From: Seonamhaeicola sp. S2-3
GTDB lineage: Bacteria > Bacteroidota > Bacteroidia > Flavobacteriales > Flavobacteriaceae
DNA: 64,000 nt
Assembly (NCBI RefSeq): GCF_001971785.1
Contig: NZ_CP019389.1
Span: 2,677,001 to 2,741,000, forward strand
Reading direction: 5' to 3'
Below, piece after piece: positions 1 through 9,594 of the stretch. The notes below the pieces were generated by a model. That model saw only the letters and a list, made by a program, of their open reading frames with translations, searched no databases and was not told where the DNA came from. A program made the translations under genes and the position numbers. Position 1 is the first letter of the stretch. Every line of letters starts with the position of its first letter.

Positions 1-1
1 A

Positions 2-214
2 GTAGCTAAGTATACCCAAAATCCTCATATTGATGGATTTGTTTCTCAAGAGAATATAGATAATTACATTACAAAATCAGCTTCTATTTTAACAAGTAAA
101 ATTGGAAAAGGTAATGTAATAATGTTTGCAGATAATCCTAATTTTAGAGGAGCTTGGTATGGTACTAATAAATTATTTATGAATGCTGTGTTTTTTGGCG
201 GTATTATAAAATAA
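2..214 (+). CDS. C-terminal end of an M14-type zinc carboxypeptidase (5' end outside window)
   Basis: The reading frame is open from base 2 to a TAA at 212-214 and gives about 70 residues. The stretch GKGNVIMFADNPNFRGAWYG followed by a TNKLFMNAVFFG tail matches from memory the end of large flavobacterial M14 carboxypeptidases, where a C-terminal domain follows the peptidase domain. The catalytic part lies upstream of the window, so activity cannot be judged. Its position just before a SusCD locus that also carries a C10 protease fits a protein-degrading neighbourhood. The family call rests on the C-terminal motif alone. Confidence 0.6.
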   Translation, partial: VAKYTQNPHIDGFVSQENIDNYITKSASILTSKIGKGNVIMFADNPNFRGAWYGTNKLFMNAVFFGGIIK

Positions 215-358
215 ATAAAAATCGTTATTTGTTGCGAATAATCTAATATTTCAGACTAAACAATAATTTTTTTTTGTTAAAATTCTTAAAATTAACAAAA
301 AAAGTATAGTACAAAATTCAAATATTAACTCATAAGTATAACAAAAGGAAATAAAACA

Positions 359-1576
359 ATGTCAAGTTCAGAAAAAAATACCCTTCATGATTTGCTAAAT
401 AATGATAGTTTCATTGCATGGGTAATGTCTAATTTTAAAACAAATGATGGGTATTGGTCTTCATTTGAAGCAGACTTGAATAAATCAGAAAAAGCAGTAT
501 TCAATAAAGCAGTTAACATATTAAAAAAATTAAAAACACTTAATATAGACGATTATAAATCGAATCTATCAGAAGATTTTATTAAGAAACAATATGATAA
601 GTTGATAGATGATTATAACACTACTGTTGTTAAAAAATCAAAAGTGTTTAAACTTAACAGCTTATTAAAGTATGCTGCTGTATTAGTTCTTTTAATTTCA
701 ATTGCAGGTTTGGTATTTTTTACTAATCAGTCAAATAAAAACCTTGCCAGTAATTTAGTTGAAACAAATTATAATCCTTCAGAATTACTGTTACAAACAC
801 CAGATAATAAATATTACGTGATATCTAATGTTAAGGCAGAATCTTTATTAGACGAAAATGGTGTTAAAGTAAATATTGATACAGAAGGAATTAGTTTTAT
901 GTATACTGAAAATTCAAAATCAGTTGATGATGCAAAGTATAGAGTGATAGTTCCAAAAGATAAAAAATACCTTGTTACCCTAATTGATAGTACCAATGTA
1001 GAGTTAAACTCTAATACAACTATAACTTTTACAAACTCTGTAAACACAAAAGAACGACACATAGATTTAGAAGGAGAAGCCTTTTTTGATGTAACACATG
1101 ATGAAAAACGTCCTTTTATAGTGCAATCTTCAGATTTAAAAATTCAGGTTTTAGGAACAGAATTTAATGTATCTAATTATAAAGCCAATGGCTACACCAG
1201 TACAACTTTAATTGATGGTTCTATAAACGTTTCAAACCAACAAGGAGAAAGCAAAATTATAAAACCAGGTAGTCAAGCAAAACTACTTCACAATCAAGGA
1301 CATTTAATTGTTAAAAAAGTAAATGTACAAGAAGCGGTTTCTTGGACTACTAATAGAATGATTTTTGAAAATGAAACTTTAGAAAACATTATTCAAAAAC
1401 TTAATGTTTGGTACCCTGAGAAATTTATTCTAAATGATGAAAATATTAAAAAATACAGGTTTACAGGTACCCTAAAAAAGCAAAACGATTTAACCCATTT
1501 TTTACAAATGCTTAAATACACACAAGGAATTAGTTATCAAATTAATGATGACGAAGTAACCCTATTTTTTGAGTAA
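359..1576 (+). CDS. FecR-family anti-sigma factor
   Basis: A 405-residue inner-membrane regulator. Residues 1-100 are the cytoplasmic region that would hold a sigma factor; a membrane segment lies at about 104-122 (LLKYAAVLVLLISIAGLVFF). The periplasmic FecR domain covers about 190-310 (DLEGEAFFDV, VLGTEFNVSNY), and a DUF4974-like C-terminal domain covers about 335-405. In this family, signalling from the STN domain of a TonB receptor relieves inhibition of an ECF sigma factor. It ends 22 bp before a SusC with an STN domain, which is the usual partner. No ECF sigma gene lies between the preceding carboxypeptidase end and this gene, so the sigma partner must be upstream or elsewhere. Confidence 0.9.
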   Translation: MSSSEKNTLHDLLNNDSFIAWVMSNFKTNDGYWSSFEADLNKSEKAVFNKAVNILKKLKTLNIDDYKSNLSEDFIKKQYDKLIDDYNTTVVKKSKVFKLNSLLKYAAVLVLLISIAGLVFFTNQSNKNLASNLVETNYNPSELLLQTPDNKYYVISNVKAESLLDENGVKVNIDTEGISFMYTENSKSVDDAKYRVIVPKDKKYLVTLIDSTNVELNSNTTITFTNSVNTKERHIDLEGEAFFDVTHDEKRPFIVQSSDLKIQVLGTEFNVSNYKANGYTSTTLIDGSINVSNQQGESKIIKPGSQAKLLHNQGHLIVKKVNVQEAVSWTTNRMIFENETLENIIQKLNVWYPEKFILNDENIKKYRFTGTLKKQNDLTHFLQMLKYTQGISYQINDDEVTLFFE

Positions 1577-1598
1577 CTAAATAACTATAATCTTATTT

Positions 1599-4500
1599 AT
1601 GAAGAACAATTTAAAAACGACACATTTTAAAAGATTAAAGAAACCAATATTAGTTTTCGTTTTTGGTCTTATTGGTGCATGTGCATTTTCAGTAAATGTT
1701 TCTACTGTAAATGCCATGAATCAGAACAAAATGAAATCACTATCGGTTAATCAAGAACTAACAATTCAAGAACTATTTAATTTAATTTCTAGTAAAACAA
1801 GTTATGATTTTTTCTATAGCAGCCAATTAGAGGAGTTAAATGAGAAAGTTTATATAGATATAGAAAACGCTTCTGTATCTCAAATTTTAGATATAGCATT
1901 TAACAATTTGAGTATAGAATATACCATTAAAGGTAATGATATATTAATAAGAAAAAAGGAAACCAGTTTATTATCGCAAAATAAAATAAAAGTAACAGGC
2001 GTAGTTTATGATGATTTAGGTACACCATTACCAGGTGTAAACATTATTGTTAAAGATTCAAACATAGGTGTTACAACAGATTTTGACGGGGTTTTTACTA
2101 TAAACGTTTACCCAACAGATGTATTATTGTTTTCATATATGGGTTTTCAAACAGAAACAATTCCTGTTAATAATAAAACGTGTTTAGAAATCAATTTAAA
2201 ACCAGATACTAATGTGCTAAATGAAGTAATAATTTCTGGTGTTGCCTCAGGGACTTCTCGTAAAAAAATGTCTGTTTCGGTAGCTAAATTAAATTCTGAA
2301 GTTTTAGAGAAAGCTCCACAAACATCAGTATCTTCTTCACTTCAAAGTAAAATACCAGGTGTTACTGTAAACTCATTTAGTGGTTCTCCAGGAGGAAGTT
2401 CCAATATTGTTTTAAGAGGTTCTACATCTATTAGCGGCGGTAACAGTCCTATGATTTTGGTAGATGGTGTAATAATGGGAGGCTCTCTAGCCGATATTAA
2501 TGTAGATGATGTAGAAAGTATTGAAGTGGTAAAAGGAGCAGCTGCATCATCGCTTTATGGGTCGCAAGCAGCAAATGGTGTTATAGTGGTAACTTCAAAA
2601 AGAGGAAAAAATTTAGAAGATGGTAAAACAACAGTAACTATTAGAAATGAATTAGGATTTCAAAGAGTTGCTAACCTTCTAGATTTATCTACTTCACATC
2701 ACTATCGTCTTGACCCTACTTGGTTAGAAACCGATACTTATACTAAATACCAATTTGTAAATTATCCAGATGATTATGTTTCTGGTTGGGATCCTAGAAT
2801 TACAGGAAACCGAGTTGAAAAAGATGATCATTATCAAGATATGCCATACAGAGTAAACAATGATTTACAAAAAGAAATGTTTACAGATGGTACTTATATA
2901 ACCAACTATATTGGGGTTGGTCACAAATCTGGTAAAACTAATTTATACACATCTTTTGAAAACAATAAAAGTGAAGGTGTAGTTATTGAAACAGGCGGAT
3001 ATCAACGCCAAAGTTTTAGACTTAATATAGATCATGCCATTTCAAAAAAATTAAATTTATCTGCTAGTAATAATTATATCAGAACAGATAACGATTATTT
3101 AGGTGGTGGAACATCTGCCTTTTTTGAAGTGGCCTCTACAGAACCAGATGTAGATTTATTTCAAAAAAATGTTGATGGACAAGAATATAATTTCTATCCA
3201 AACCAATGGAATACCCAATTTGCAAATCCTTTGTATGACCTATGGAAAAAAGAAAGTACTGCAGAAAAAAGTAGATTTTTAGGCTCGTATGATGTGAACT
3301 ACAAAATGAATAATGTTATTAGTTTTAAAGCATCTTACGCATTTGAACTAGAACACTTTAATAATAAAATTTTATCTCCTAAAACAACAATTAGCGATTT
3401 ATTGCCCAATTATATAGACCCAAATGCAGATCCTTTAGAGGTAGATTATGCAGACCCTATAACAGTAGCATATACAGGAGGCGCTTTGAGTAAAAGAAAT
3501 TATAAAGCACTAAATGAAAGTTTCAGGTTTACAATTAATTTTAAGAAAACATGGGGAGAACTAGATTTTAATGGAAAATTAAGCTATTTAAACGAAGACA
3601 GTCACTTTGAAAGCGTAACAACAAATGGTACTTCTTTTGTTTTAAATGATTTCCCAATATTTGACAATTTTGATCCAGAAACTATTGATGCTACAGATTA
3701 TACCAGAGATATAAGAGCCCAAAACTATTTTGCAATTGCCTCTTTTGTATTTAAAGATAGGTATATTTTAGATGGGTTGTTTAGAAGAGATGGTTCTTCG
3801 CTTTTTGGTGAAAATGAAAGATGGCAAAATTATTTCCGTGTTTCTGGAGCGTATCGTATTACTAAAGATTTACAAATACCAGGTGTACAAGAACTAAAAA
3901 TTAGAGGAGCCTACGGAACATCCGGATTAAGACCAGGCTTTGGTGATAAAGATGAAACTTTTTCATTAAACGACGGAATAGCAACTAAAAACACCTTAGG
4001 TAATAAAAATCTAAAGCCATCAAGGTCGGCAGAGTTAGAAGTTGGTATAGAGGCTTCGTTTCTTAAAAAATTAAGATTAGAAGCTACATACTCTAACACC
4101 AAGGTAACAGACCAATATTTATTAGCACCATTAGCGTCTCATGCAGGTGGATTTCCCTATCAAAATGTAAATGCAGGAGAACTAGAAAGTAAAACATTTG
4201 AAGCTGTTTTAGATGCTCAAATAATTTCTAATGAAAAGTTTAGTTGGAATGCAGCCATTACTTTTGATCGTACCAGACAAAAGATTACCAAATTAACAAT
4301 ACCAGAATATAGAACAGGTCCAAGAAATACCTTTAGAATAAAAGAAGGAGAAACTTTTGGAACCATGTATGGAGTAGATTTTGTTAGAACCCTAGAGCAA
4401 ATGGAACAACAACTTCCAGAGGGAGATGACATTAATAATTACTCTGTAAATAGAGATGGTGTTGTAGTATTAACTAGCGATATAGGAACTGTAGATGAAA

Positions 4501-5036
4501 AACCGTTTGTGCTTACCGATGAAAGTGGAGCGGAACTAGTTCATAAAATTGGAGACATCAATCCAGATTTTAATTTAGGTTTAAACACCTCGTTCAGTTA
4601 CAAAAACATTTCGGCTTATATGCTGTGGCAATGGAAACAGGGAGGCGATTTGTATAATCATACAGCCCAATATTTAGTAAGAGATAATCGTCTTGGTATT
4701 ATAGATCAAATTCACACCAAGCCAGAAAATAAGAAAACGGTTAACTATTATCAAGCACTGTATGATGCAGATGCTATAAACGGTTTTTGGGTAGAAGATG
4801 CAACGTATGTAAAGTTAAACGAAGCTTCTTTGTATTACACATTAAACAAAAAATCTAAAGGTTTTAACGTAGACTATATTGAGGAAATAAAAATAGGTGT
4901 TATTGGTAGAAATCTCTGGACAATAACAGACTATACAGGTTATGACCCTCAAGTAGGATCAGACGGATTTCTTTTTGATGATTTTGGATATCCAAACTTT
5001 AGAAACTACTCAATATCTGTTCAAATAAAATTTTAA
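1599..5036 (+). CDS. SusC/RagA-type TonB-dependent outer-membrane transporter with STN domain
   Basis: A 1145-residue outer-membrane importer. After a signal segment (about 1-40) comes a Secretin_N/STN signalling domain (about 47-113, LTIQELFNLISSKTSYDF), a CarboxypepD_reg-like domain (about 131-215, VTGVVYDDLGTPLPGVNI), a plug (about 220-340) and a long beta-barrel ending in aromatic/basic residues (QIKF). STN domains pass a substrate-binding signal to a FecR partner, which is encoded directly upstream. SusD follows after 4 bp, so the two are surely co-expressed and form one import complex. Because the linked enzymes are a protease and LamG proteins, the cargo is more likely peptide or glycopeptide than glycan; that is inference. 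Confidence 0.95.
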   Translation: MKNNLKTTHFKRLKKPILVFVFGLIGACAFSVNVSTVNAMNQNKMKSLSVNQELTIQELFNLISSKTSYDFFYSSQLEELNEKVYIDIENASVSQILDIAFNNLSIEYTIKGNDILIRKKETSLLSQNKIKVTGVVYDDLGTPLPGVNIIVKDSNIGVTTDFDGVFTINVYPTDVLLFSYMGFQTETIPVNNKTCLEINLKPDTNVLNEVIISGVASGTSRKKMSVSVAKLNSEVLEKAPQTSVSSSLQSKIPGVTVNSFSGSPGGSSNIVLRGSTSISGGNSPMILVDGVIMGGSLADINVDDVESIEVVKGAAASSLYGSQAANGVIVVTSKRGKNLEDGKTTVTIRNELGFQRVANLLDLSTSHHYRLDPTWLETDTYTKYQFVNYPDDYVSGWDPRITGNRVEKDDHYQDMPYRVNNDLQKEMFTDGTYITNYIGVGHKSGKTNLYTSFENNKSEGVVIETGGYQRQSFRLNIDHAISKKLNLSASNNYIRTDNDYLGGGTSAFFEVASTEPDVDLFQKNVDGQEYNFYPNQWNTQFANPLYDLWKKESTAEKSRFLGSYDVNYKMNNVISFKASYAFELEHFNNKILSPKTTISDLLPNYIDPNADPLEVDYADPITVAYTGGALSKRNYKALNESFRFTINFKKTWGELDFNGKLSYLNEDSHFESVTTNGTSFVLNDFPIFDNFDPETIDATDYTRDIRAQNYFAIASFVFKDRYILDGLFRRDGSSLFGENERWQNYFRVSGAYRITKDLQIPGVQELKIRGAYGTSGLRPGFGDKDETFSLNDGIATKNTLGNKNLKPSRSAELEVGIEASFLKKLRLEATYSNTKVTDQYLLAPLASHAGGFPYQNVNAGELESKTFEAVLDAQIISNEKFSWNAAITFDRTRQKITKLTIPEYRTGPRNTFRIKEGETFGTMYGVDFVRTLEQMEQQLPEGDDINNYSVNRDGVVVLTSDIGTVDEKPFVLTDESGAELVHKIGDINPDFNLGLNTSFSYKNISAYMLWQWKQGGDLYNHTAQYLVRDNRLGIIDQIHTKPENKKTVNYYQALYDADAINGFWVEDATYVKLNEASLYYTLNKKSKGFNVDYIEEIKIGVIGRNLWTITDYTGYDPQVGSDGFLFDDFGYPNFRNYSISVQIKF

Positions 5037-5040
5037 TGAT

Positions 5041-6546
5041 ATGATGAAAAGAAAAACATATAACTATTTTTTATTGGTATTAACGGGCTTACTTTTTAAT
5101 AGCTGTAGCGATTTAGAGGTAGAAAATTACAATGACCCAGATAGAGAGGTAGTATTATCAACATCCGATGGTATAAGAAGTTTAGCTTCTGGATTATTTA
5201 ATACTTGGTTTACCCAAGAGCAACATAATTTTGGGTCTCCTGGTCCTGCTATGTGGGTTATGGCAGATTGGGGCACCGTAACATTTGCAAATTACGGTAC
5301 GCTAGATATGAGCCAAGAACCAAGAATTTTTATGGATAATTCGCCTTCGTATGCATACCATTCCAACATTAGAAATTATTGGCAGTATATGTATAGAGTT
5401 GTAACAACAGCTAATGATGTACTTGTAGGTATAAATAACGGAGTGCAAATAGGGGATGATGGTGAAGAAACAGAAATGGTTAAAGGTTTTGCCTATTTTA
5501 TGCAAGGTTTAGGTAATGGCTATATAGGTTTGGTATTTGATAAAGCTTTTCCGTCAGACGAAGACACAGATTTGGCTACACTAGAAGTTACAGATTATCA
5601 AACATCAATAACCCTAGCTATTAATCAGTTAGAAAAAGCAATTCAGGTTTTTGATACTAATGAATTTACACTTCCATCCGATTGGATTAATGGCAATGCT
5701 TTTACGAACGAAGAAATGTCAAAATTAGCACATTCATTCATTGCTCGTCTTTTGGTTTATTCTGCAAGAAATGAAGAGGAAACAAACGCTATAGATTGGG
5801 AAGAGGTTTTATACCACGCAGAAAAAGGAATAACAGAAGATTTTAATGTTGAAGGAGATGGCAATGCTTCAGACAGAAAATGGATGTCTTGGTACAAGTA
5901 TTATATGGCAAGAACAGGTTGGGGTAAAGTTGATATGCGAGTAATTCATATGTTAGACGAATCTATCCCAGCTAATTGGCCAGAGGGCGGTATAAATGAT
6001 TTACCAAATGATGGACGTATAGTTTCTAATGATCAACGAGTTCAAACAGATTTTCAATACGATTCATCAAATAGCAGACCAGAACGTGGCACCTACAGAT
6101 GGTCTACCTACAGGTATTCTAGATTAGATAGTTGGATAAATGCCAATTTTTTTGCTCCAGTTATCATGATGCGTAAAGCAGAAATAGATTTATTTAAAGC
6201 AGAAGCTTTATGGCGTTTAGATAGATTTGATGAAGCTGCAGATGTCATTAATTTAGGAACTAGAACAACAAGGGGTAATTTACCATCAATATCTAATGAC
6301 TCAGAAGAAATTGAAAGTGCAATAATATATGAGCGTACCATTGAACTCCCATTAACCGGTATGGGAATTGAATACTTTGATATGCGTAGAACAGGGCAAT
6401 TACAAGATGGGTCTTTGTTGCATTTTCCCATTCCAGCACAACAGTTAGAAATATTATCAGAACCGTTTTATACCTACGGAGGAATAGACCCTCAGTACGG
6501 TGTTCCTAATCAAGATGTAGCTATTAACGGTTGGTTTAAACCTTAA
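5041..6546 (+). CDS. SusD/RagB-type surface nutrient-binding lipoprotein
   Basis: A 501-residue lipoprotein with a signal peptide and lipobox ending LLFNSC, so lipidation is expected at the Cys near residue 22. The helical repeats and the C-terminal motif around residues 430-470 (IIYERTIELPLTGMGIEYFDMRRTG) are typical of SusD, which forms the lid over SusC and captures substrate. Two ATG codons stand in tandem at 5041 and 5044; either may be used. It begins 4 bp after the susC stop. It probably works only with the preceding transporter. Confidence 0.92.
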   Translation: MMKRKTYNYFLLVLTGLLFNSCSDLEVENYNDPDREVVLSTSDGIRSLASGLFNTWFTQEQHNFGSPGPAMWVMADWGTVTFANYGTLDMSQEPRIFMDNSPSYAYHSNIRNYWQYMYRVVTTANDVLVGINNGVQIGDDGEETEMVKGFAYFMQGLGNGYIGLVFDKAFPSDEDTDLATLEVTDYQTSITLAINQLEKAIQVFDTNEFTLPSDWINGNAFTNEEMSKLAHSFIARLLVYSARNEEETNAIDWEEVLYHAEKGITEDFNVEGDGNASDRKWMSWYKYYMARTGWGKVDMRVIHMLDESIPANWPEGGINDLPNDGRIVSNDQRVQTDFQYDSSNSRPERGTYRWSTYRYSRLDSWINANFFAPVIMMRKAEIDLFKAEALWRLDRFDEAADVINLGTRTTRGNLPSISNDSEEIESAIIYERTIELPLTGMGIEYFDMRRTGQLQDGSLLHFPIPAQQLEILSEPFYTYGGIDPQYGVPNQDVAINGWFKP

Positions 6547-6580
6547 AAATAAATTATACTAAAAACAAAACTTGAAAAAT

Positions 6581-7477
6581 ATGAAACTATTTACATTTAT
6601 AGCTTTTTTTGTAACCTTTGGCAGTTTAGTGTTCACTTCTTGTGAAAGAGAAGCGCTGCCCGTATACCCCGGAACCATTGTACAAATTGATACAGTCTTT
6701 GTAGAAGGTGCTAACTTAACATACCCTACATTTACAGGGTCTGATACTAGTGGAGATAGATTTTATGCGTTCAGCGGCTCTAGTTCTACAGACTTTAGTT
6801 CTATGTCTGGTACAGATTGGACGTATGAACTTTGGATTAAAGTAGATCCAGACGCTTTAATTGGAGATCCAAATGAACCATCCGGACAAACCGCAGGTGG
6901 TGCATCTATTAGTGAACGTTCTAGAAATTTTGAATTGTATTTAATTGAAGATAGTAATGCCGATTATGCCATTAAATATAATAGATTAGATGATGATAAT
7001 TTACCACTGGGTACTATGGAATCTTCAAATTCTGGAATCAACCTTAAATTTGATGAGTGGGTACATGTAGCCATATCTCGATCTTCAACAGATGGTTTAG
7101 CAAAATTCTACATAAATGGTACATTGATTGATTCTAGCTCAGATCCTCTTTGGATACAACCTGTAAACGATACTTGGTTAGATTTTAATTATATGTATAG
7201 AGGTGGCAACATGAATTTCTTTAAAGGCTCTTTTGATAATATACGTATATCATATGTAGATAGATATCCTACCGAGTTTGAACCAGACCAATTTGAAAGA
7301 TTTACGGTTGATAATAATACTTTTTTACAAATGGATTTGGATAATAACCTTACACCTTTTGATCCCGTAAGTGACTATGATAAAGTAGAAATAAAAGGCG
7401 TTTATTCATATTACATTCAAGTAATAAATACAGTTTTTTGGACAAGTGAAGATTACGTGCTTCCGTCAGACGACTAG
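6581..7477 (+). CDS. LamG-like (concanavalin A fold) lipoprotein
   Basis: A short signal peptide with lipobox (VFTSC) places this roughly 298-residue protein on the membrane, probably the cell surface. Residues about 60-260 form a LamG_3-like jelly roll, with the pattern DWTYELWIKV ... FDEWVHVAISRSSTDGLAKFYINGTL ... DNIRIS. The ATG at 6581 is preferred to an in-frame TTG at 6572 because it gives a normal signal peptide. It occupies the slot where SusCD loci often encode an extra surface binding protein (SusE/F position). The ligand is unknown; related domains follow in the next two genes. Confidence 0.8.
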   Translation: MKLFTFIAFFVTFGSLVFTSCEREALPVYPGTIVQIDTVFVEGANLTYPTFTGSDTSGDRFYAFSGSSSTDFSSMSGTDWTYELWIKVDPDALIGDPNEPSGQTAGGASISERSRNFELYLIEDSNADYAIKYNRLDDDNLPLGTMESSNSGINLKFDEWVHVAISRSSTDGLAKFYINGTLIDSSSDPLWIQPVNDTWLDFNYMYRGGNMNFFKGSFDNIRISYVDRYPTEFEPDQFERFTVDNNTFLQMDLDNNLTPFDPVSDYDKVEIKGVYSYYIQVINTVFWTSEDYVLPSDD

Positions 7478-7562
7478 ATAATTAAATAAATGTAAAACAC
7501 TGGTATTTAGTGATTTGTAAAAATCGCTTAGATAGCTATTTGCCAAATTTAAAAGAGTAAAT

Positions 7563-9572
7563 ATGAAAAACTTCATTAGTAAATCACAAAATGTTATAAT
7601 CAAGACACTATTGTGCTGCATATTAGTTAGCTCATCTTTGTTTGCTCAAACCAAAGCGCCTTTTATGACAGATGTTTGGGGAGGTGTAAATTGTTATGAT
7701 AATAATGGAAACTCTGTTTACCCAGGAAATTATTATACTCCAAATCATTGTTCAGCTGGTTGTGTTGCTATTTCAATGGCTCAAATTTTATATTATTACC
7801 AATGGCCAATAATAGGCGTTGGTAGCCATGTTTTTTCAGATAACTATAACGGAGAATTAAGACGTCACGCTGTATTTTTTGATACCATTGAATACGATTG
7901 GTCTAACATGCTCGATGAATATTATGGCAAACCATCAACAGACATAGAGCAAAGGGCAATAGGAGAGCTTTTCTACAGTACAGCTACTGCTCTAGAAATG
8001 GATTTTGAACCAAGTGGTTCTACCTCCAATCTAAATAAAACACCTTTTGTTTATAATAACTTCTTTAGATATGCTTGCCATTATGAAGATGTGAGTTGGC
8101 CTTCTTTTTGGGATAAATTAAAAGAAAATGTTTTAGCAGGATACCCAGTACCTATTGCTATTAGCGCAACAAGAACAGGAGATGGTCATGTTGTGGTGGC
8201 TAATGGGTATAAAGAAATAGACGGTAAACCTTACTATTATTTAAATTGGGGTTGGTACAATGTTAATAATATAAATGGTTGGTACAATATTCAAGGTTGG
8301 ACAAGTGAAACTGGAGGATATAATACGGTTGATGGCGCTGTTTTTGATATTATGCCTAATCCGCAAATTACATCAATTGAAGCAACTGGAACTGGAAATG
8401 ATTTTACTGTTAATTGGGAAGTAAGCAGCAGAATTAATTGGAATGAGTTTACACTAGAACAAAAGGTAGATCAAGGTAATTGGGAAGAAGTTGCAAATGG
8501 TATAACGTCTAAGTCTTATACAATAAATAATCCTACAGGTGAGGTTTATCAGTTTAGAGTTAAAGTTATGATTGACGGCCTATATTATGAAGATTCGTGG
8601 TCTGAAATTGAGGCTTATGCTGTAAGTGGTGGTTATGATGGTTATGGTAATTTTGGTGGTAAACAGTATGCTTATGCTAGACAAACTCCGGATAATGATT
8701 TAAACTTTACTAATGATTACACTTTTGAAACTTGGATACGATTAAAAGATGGTAATAGTAATGGTAATGTTATTATAGACCAACAGCCTGTTTTTGGTTT
8801 AGAAATTACAGATGTTACAGCTACAGACTACTCAGTTAAATTTATTTCTCATTCTAGTGGTGCAGAATTAATTTCTAGTGCCACAGGTAATAAATTAGAG
8901 AATAATAAATGGGTTCACATTGCTGTATGTCATACCACAAATAACACCAAGCTTTTTGTTGATGGTGTATTAAGGCATGAAGACACCAGTACAAATTTTA
9001 ATTTAACTAGCTCTAATTCAGCACTAAATATTGCAGAACGTTATAATGGGGGGTATTCTGGAAGAATTATAGCAGATTTAGACCAAATTAGAATTTCAAA
9101 AACCGCAAGATATACCACAAATTTTACTCCCATAAAAGAGCAAATATATCTAGTAGATGAAAATACCGTTTTATACCTGCCTTTTCAAGATGTTCATAAT
9201 ATTAGGCTAAAAGATAAAGCTAGTAATTTAAGCGTAATAGTTAAAAATGACACAGATTATGTTGAATGGAATTTTGATAAAACCAGCAGTACATTATCAA
9301 ATGAATCATTTGAGTTGATTAAAACTTCACTAAGCGTATTTCCTAACCCAGTTACCAATAATCATTTAGAAGTTGCATTCAATAAAGAATTAGATATAAA
9401 TGCCATCCAATTTAAGGTGTTCGATATTCATGGAAGACTATTGGGTGTTAAGTCTAATAAAGTAGGAATTAATACTTGGCAATTAGACATACAAAACGCC
9501 AATTCAGGAATCTATGTTTTGCAAATACAAGGAGATGGTTTTACTGCTAGCAAGAAAATAATGATAAAATAA
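7563..9572 (+). CDS. Secreted C10-family (streptopain-type) cysteine protease with LamG domain and T9SS tail
   Basis: A 669-residue secreted protease. A signal peptide (about 1-29, ending LFAQ) precedes a peptidase C10 domain at about 30-265. The nucleophile is Cys67 in CSAGCVAISMAQILYYY, the base is His209 in GDGHVVVANGY, and the family's LNWGWYN motif follows. A fibronectin-like region (about 270-355), a LamG_3 domain (about 370-545) and a Por/T9SS sorting domain (about 590-669, LSVFPNPVTNNH ... KKIMIK) complete it. No long pro-domain is seen before the catalytic Cys, unlike streptopain zymogen. It lies 85 bp after the LamG lipoprotein and probably produces peptides for the adjacent SusCD. 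Confidence 0.88.
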   Translation: MKNFISKSQNVIIKTLLCCILVSSSLFAQTKAPFMTDVWGGVNCYDNNGNSVYPGNYYTPNHCSAGCVAISMAQILYYYQWPIIGVGSHVFSDNYNGELRRHAVFFDTIEYDWSNMLDEYYGKPSTDIEQRAIGELFYSTATALEMDFEPSGSTSNLNKTPFVYNNFFRYACHYEDVSWPSFWDKLKENVLAGYPVPIAISATRTGDGHVVVANGYKEIDGKPYYYLNWGWYNVNNINGWYNIQGWTSETGGYNTVDGAVFDIMPNPQITSIEATGTGNDFTVNWEVSSRINWNEFTLEQKVDQGNWEEVANGITSKSYTINNPTGEVYQFRVKVMIDGLYYEDSWSEIEAYAVSGGYDGYGNFGGKQYAYARQTPDNDLNFTNDYTFETWIRLKDGNSNGNVIIDQQPVFGLEITDVTATDYSVKFISHSSGAELISSATGNKLENNKWVHIAVCHTTNNTKLFVDGVLRHEDTSTNFNLTSSNSALNIAERYNGGYSGRIIADLDQIRISKTARYTTNFTPIKEQIYLVDENTVLYLPFQDVHNIRLKDKASNLSVIVKNDTDYVEWNFDKTSSTLSNESFELIKTSLSVFPNPVTNNHLEVAFNKELDINAIQFKVFDIHGRLLGVKSNKVGINTWQLDIQNANSGIYVLQIQGDGFTASKKIMIK

Positions 9573-9594
9573 TTAATCCTTAAACCCTTAAATT

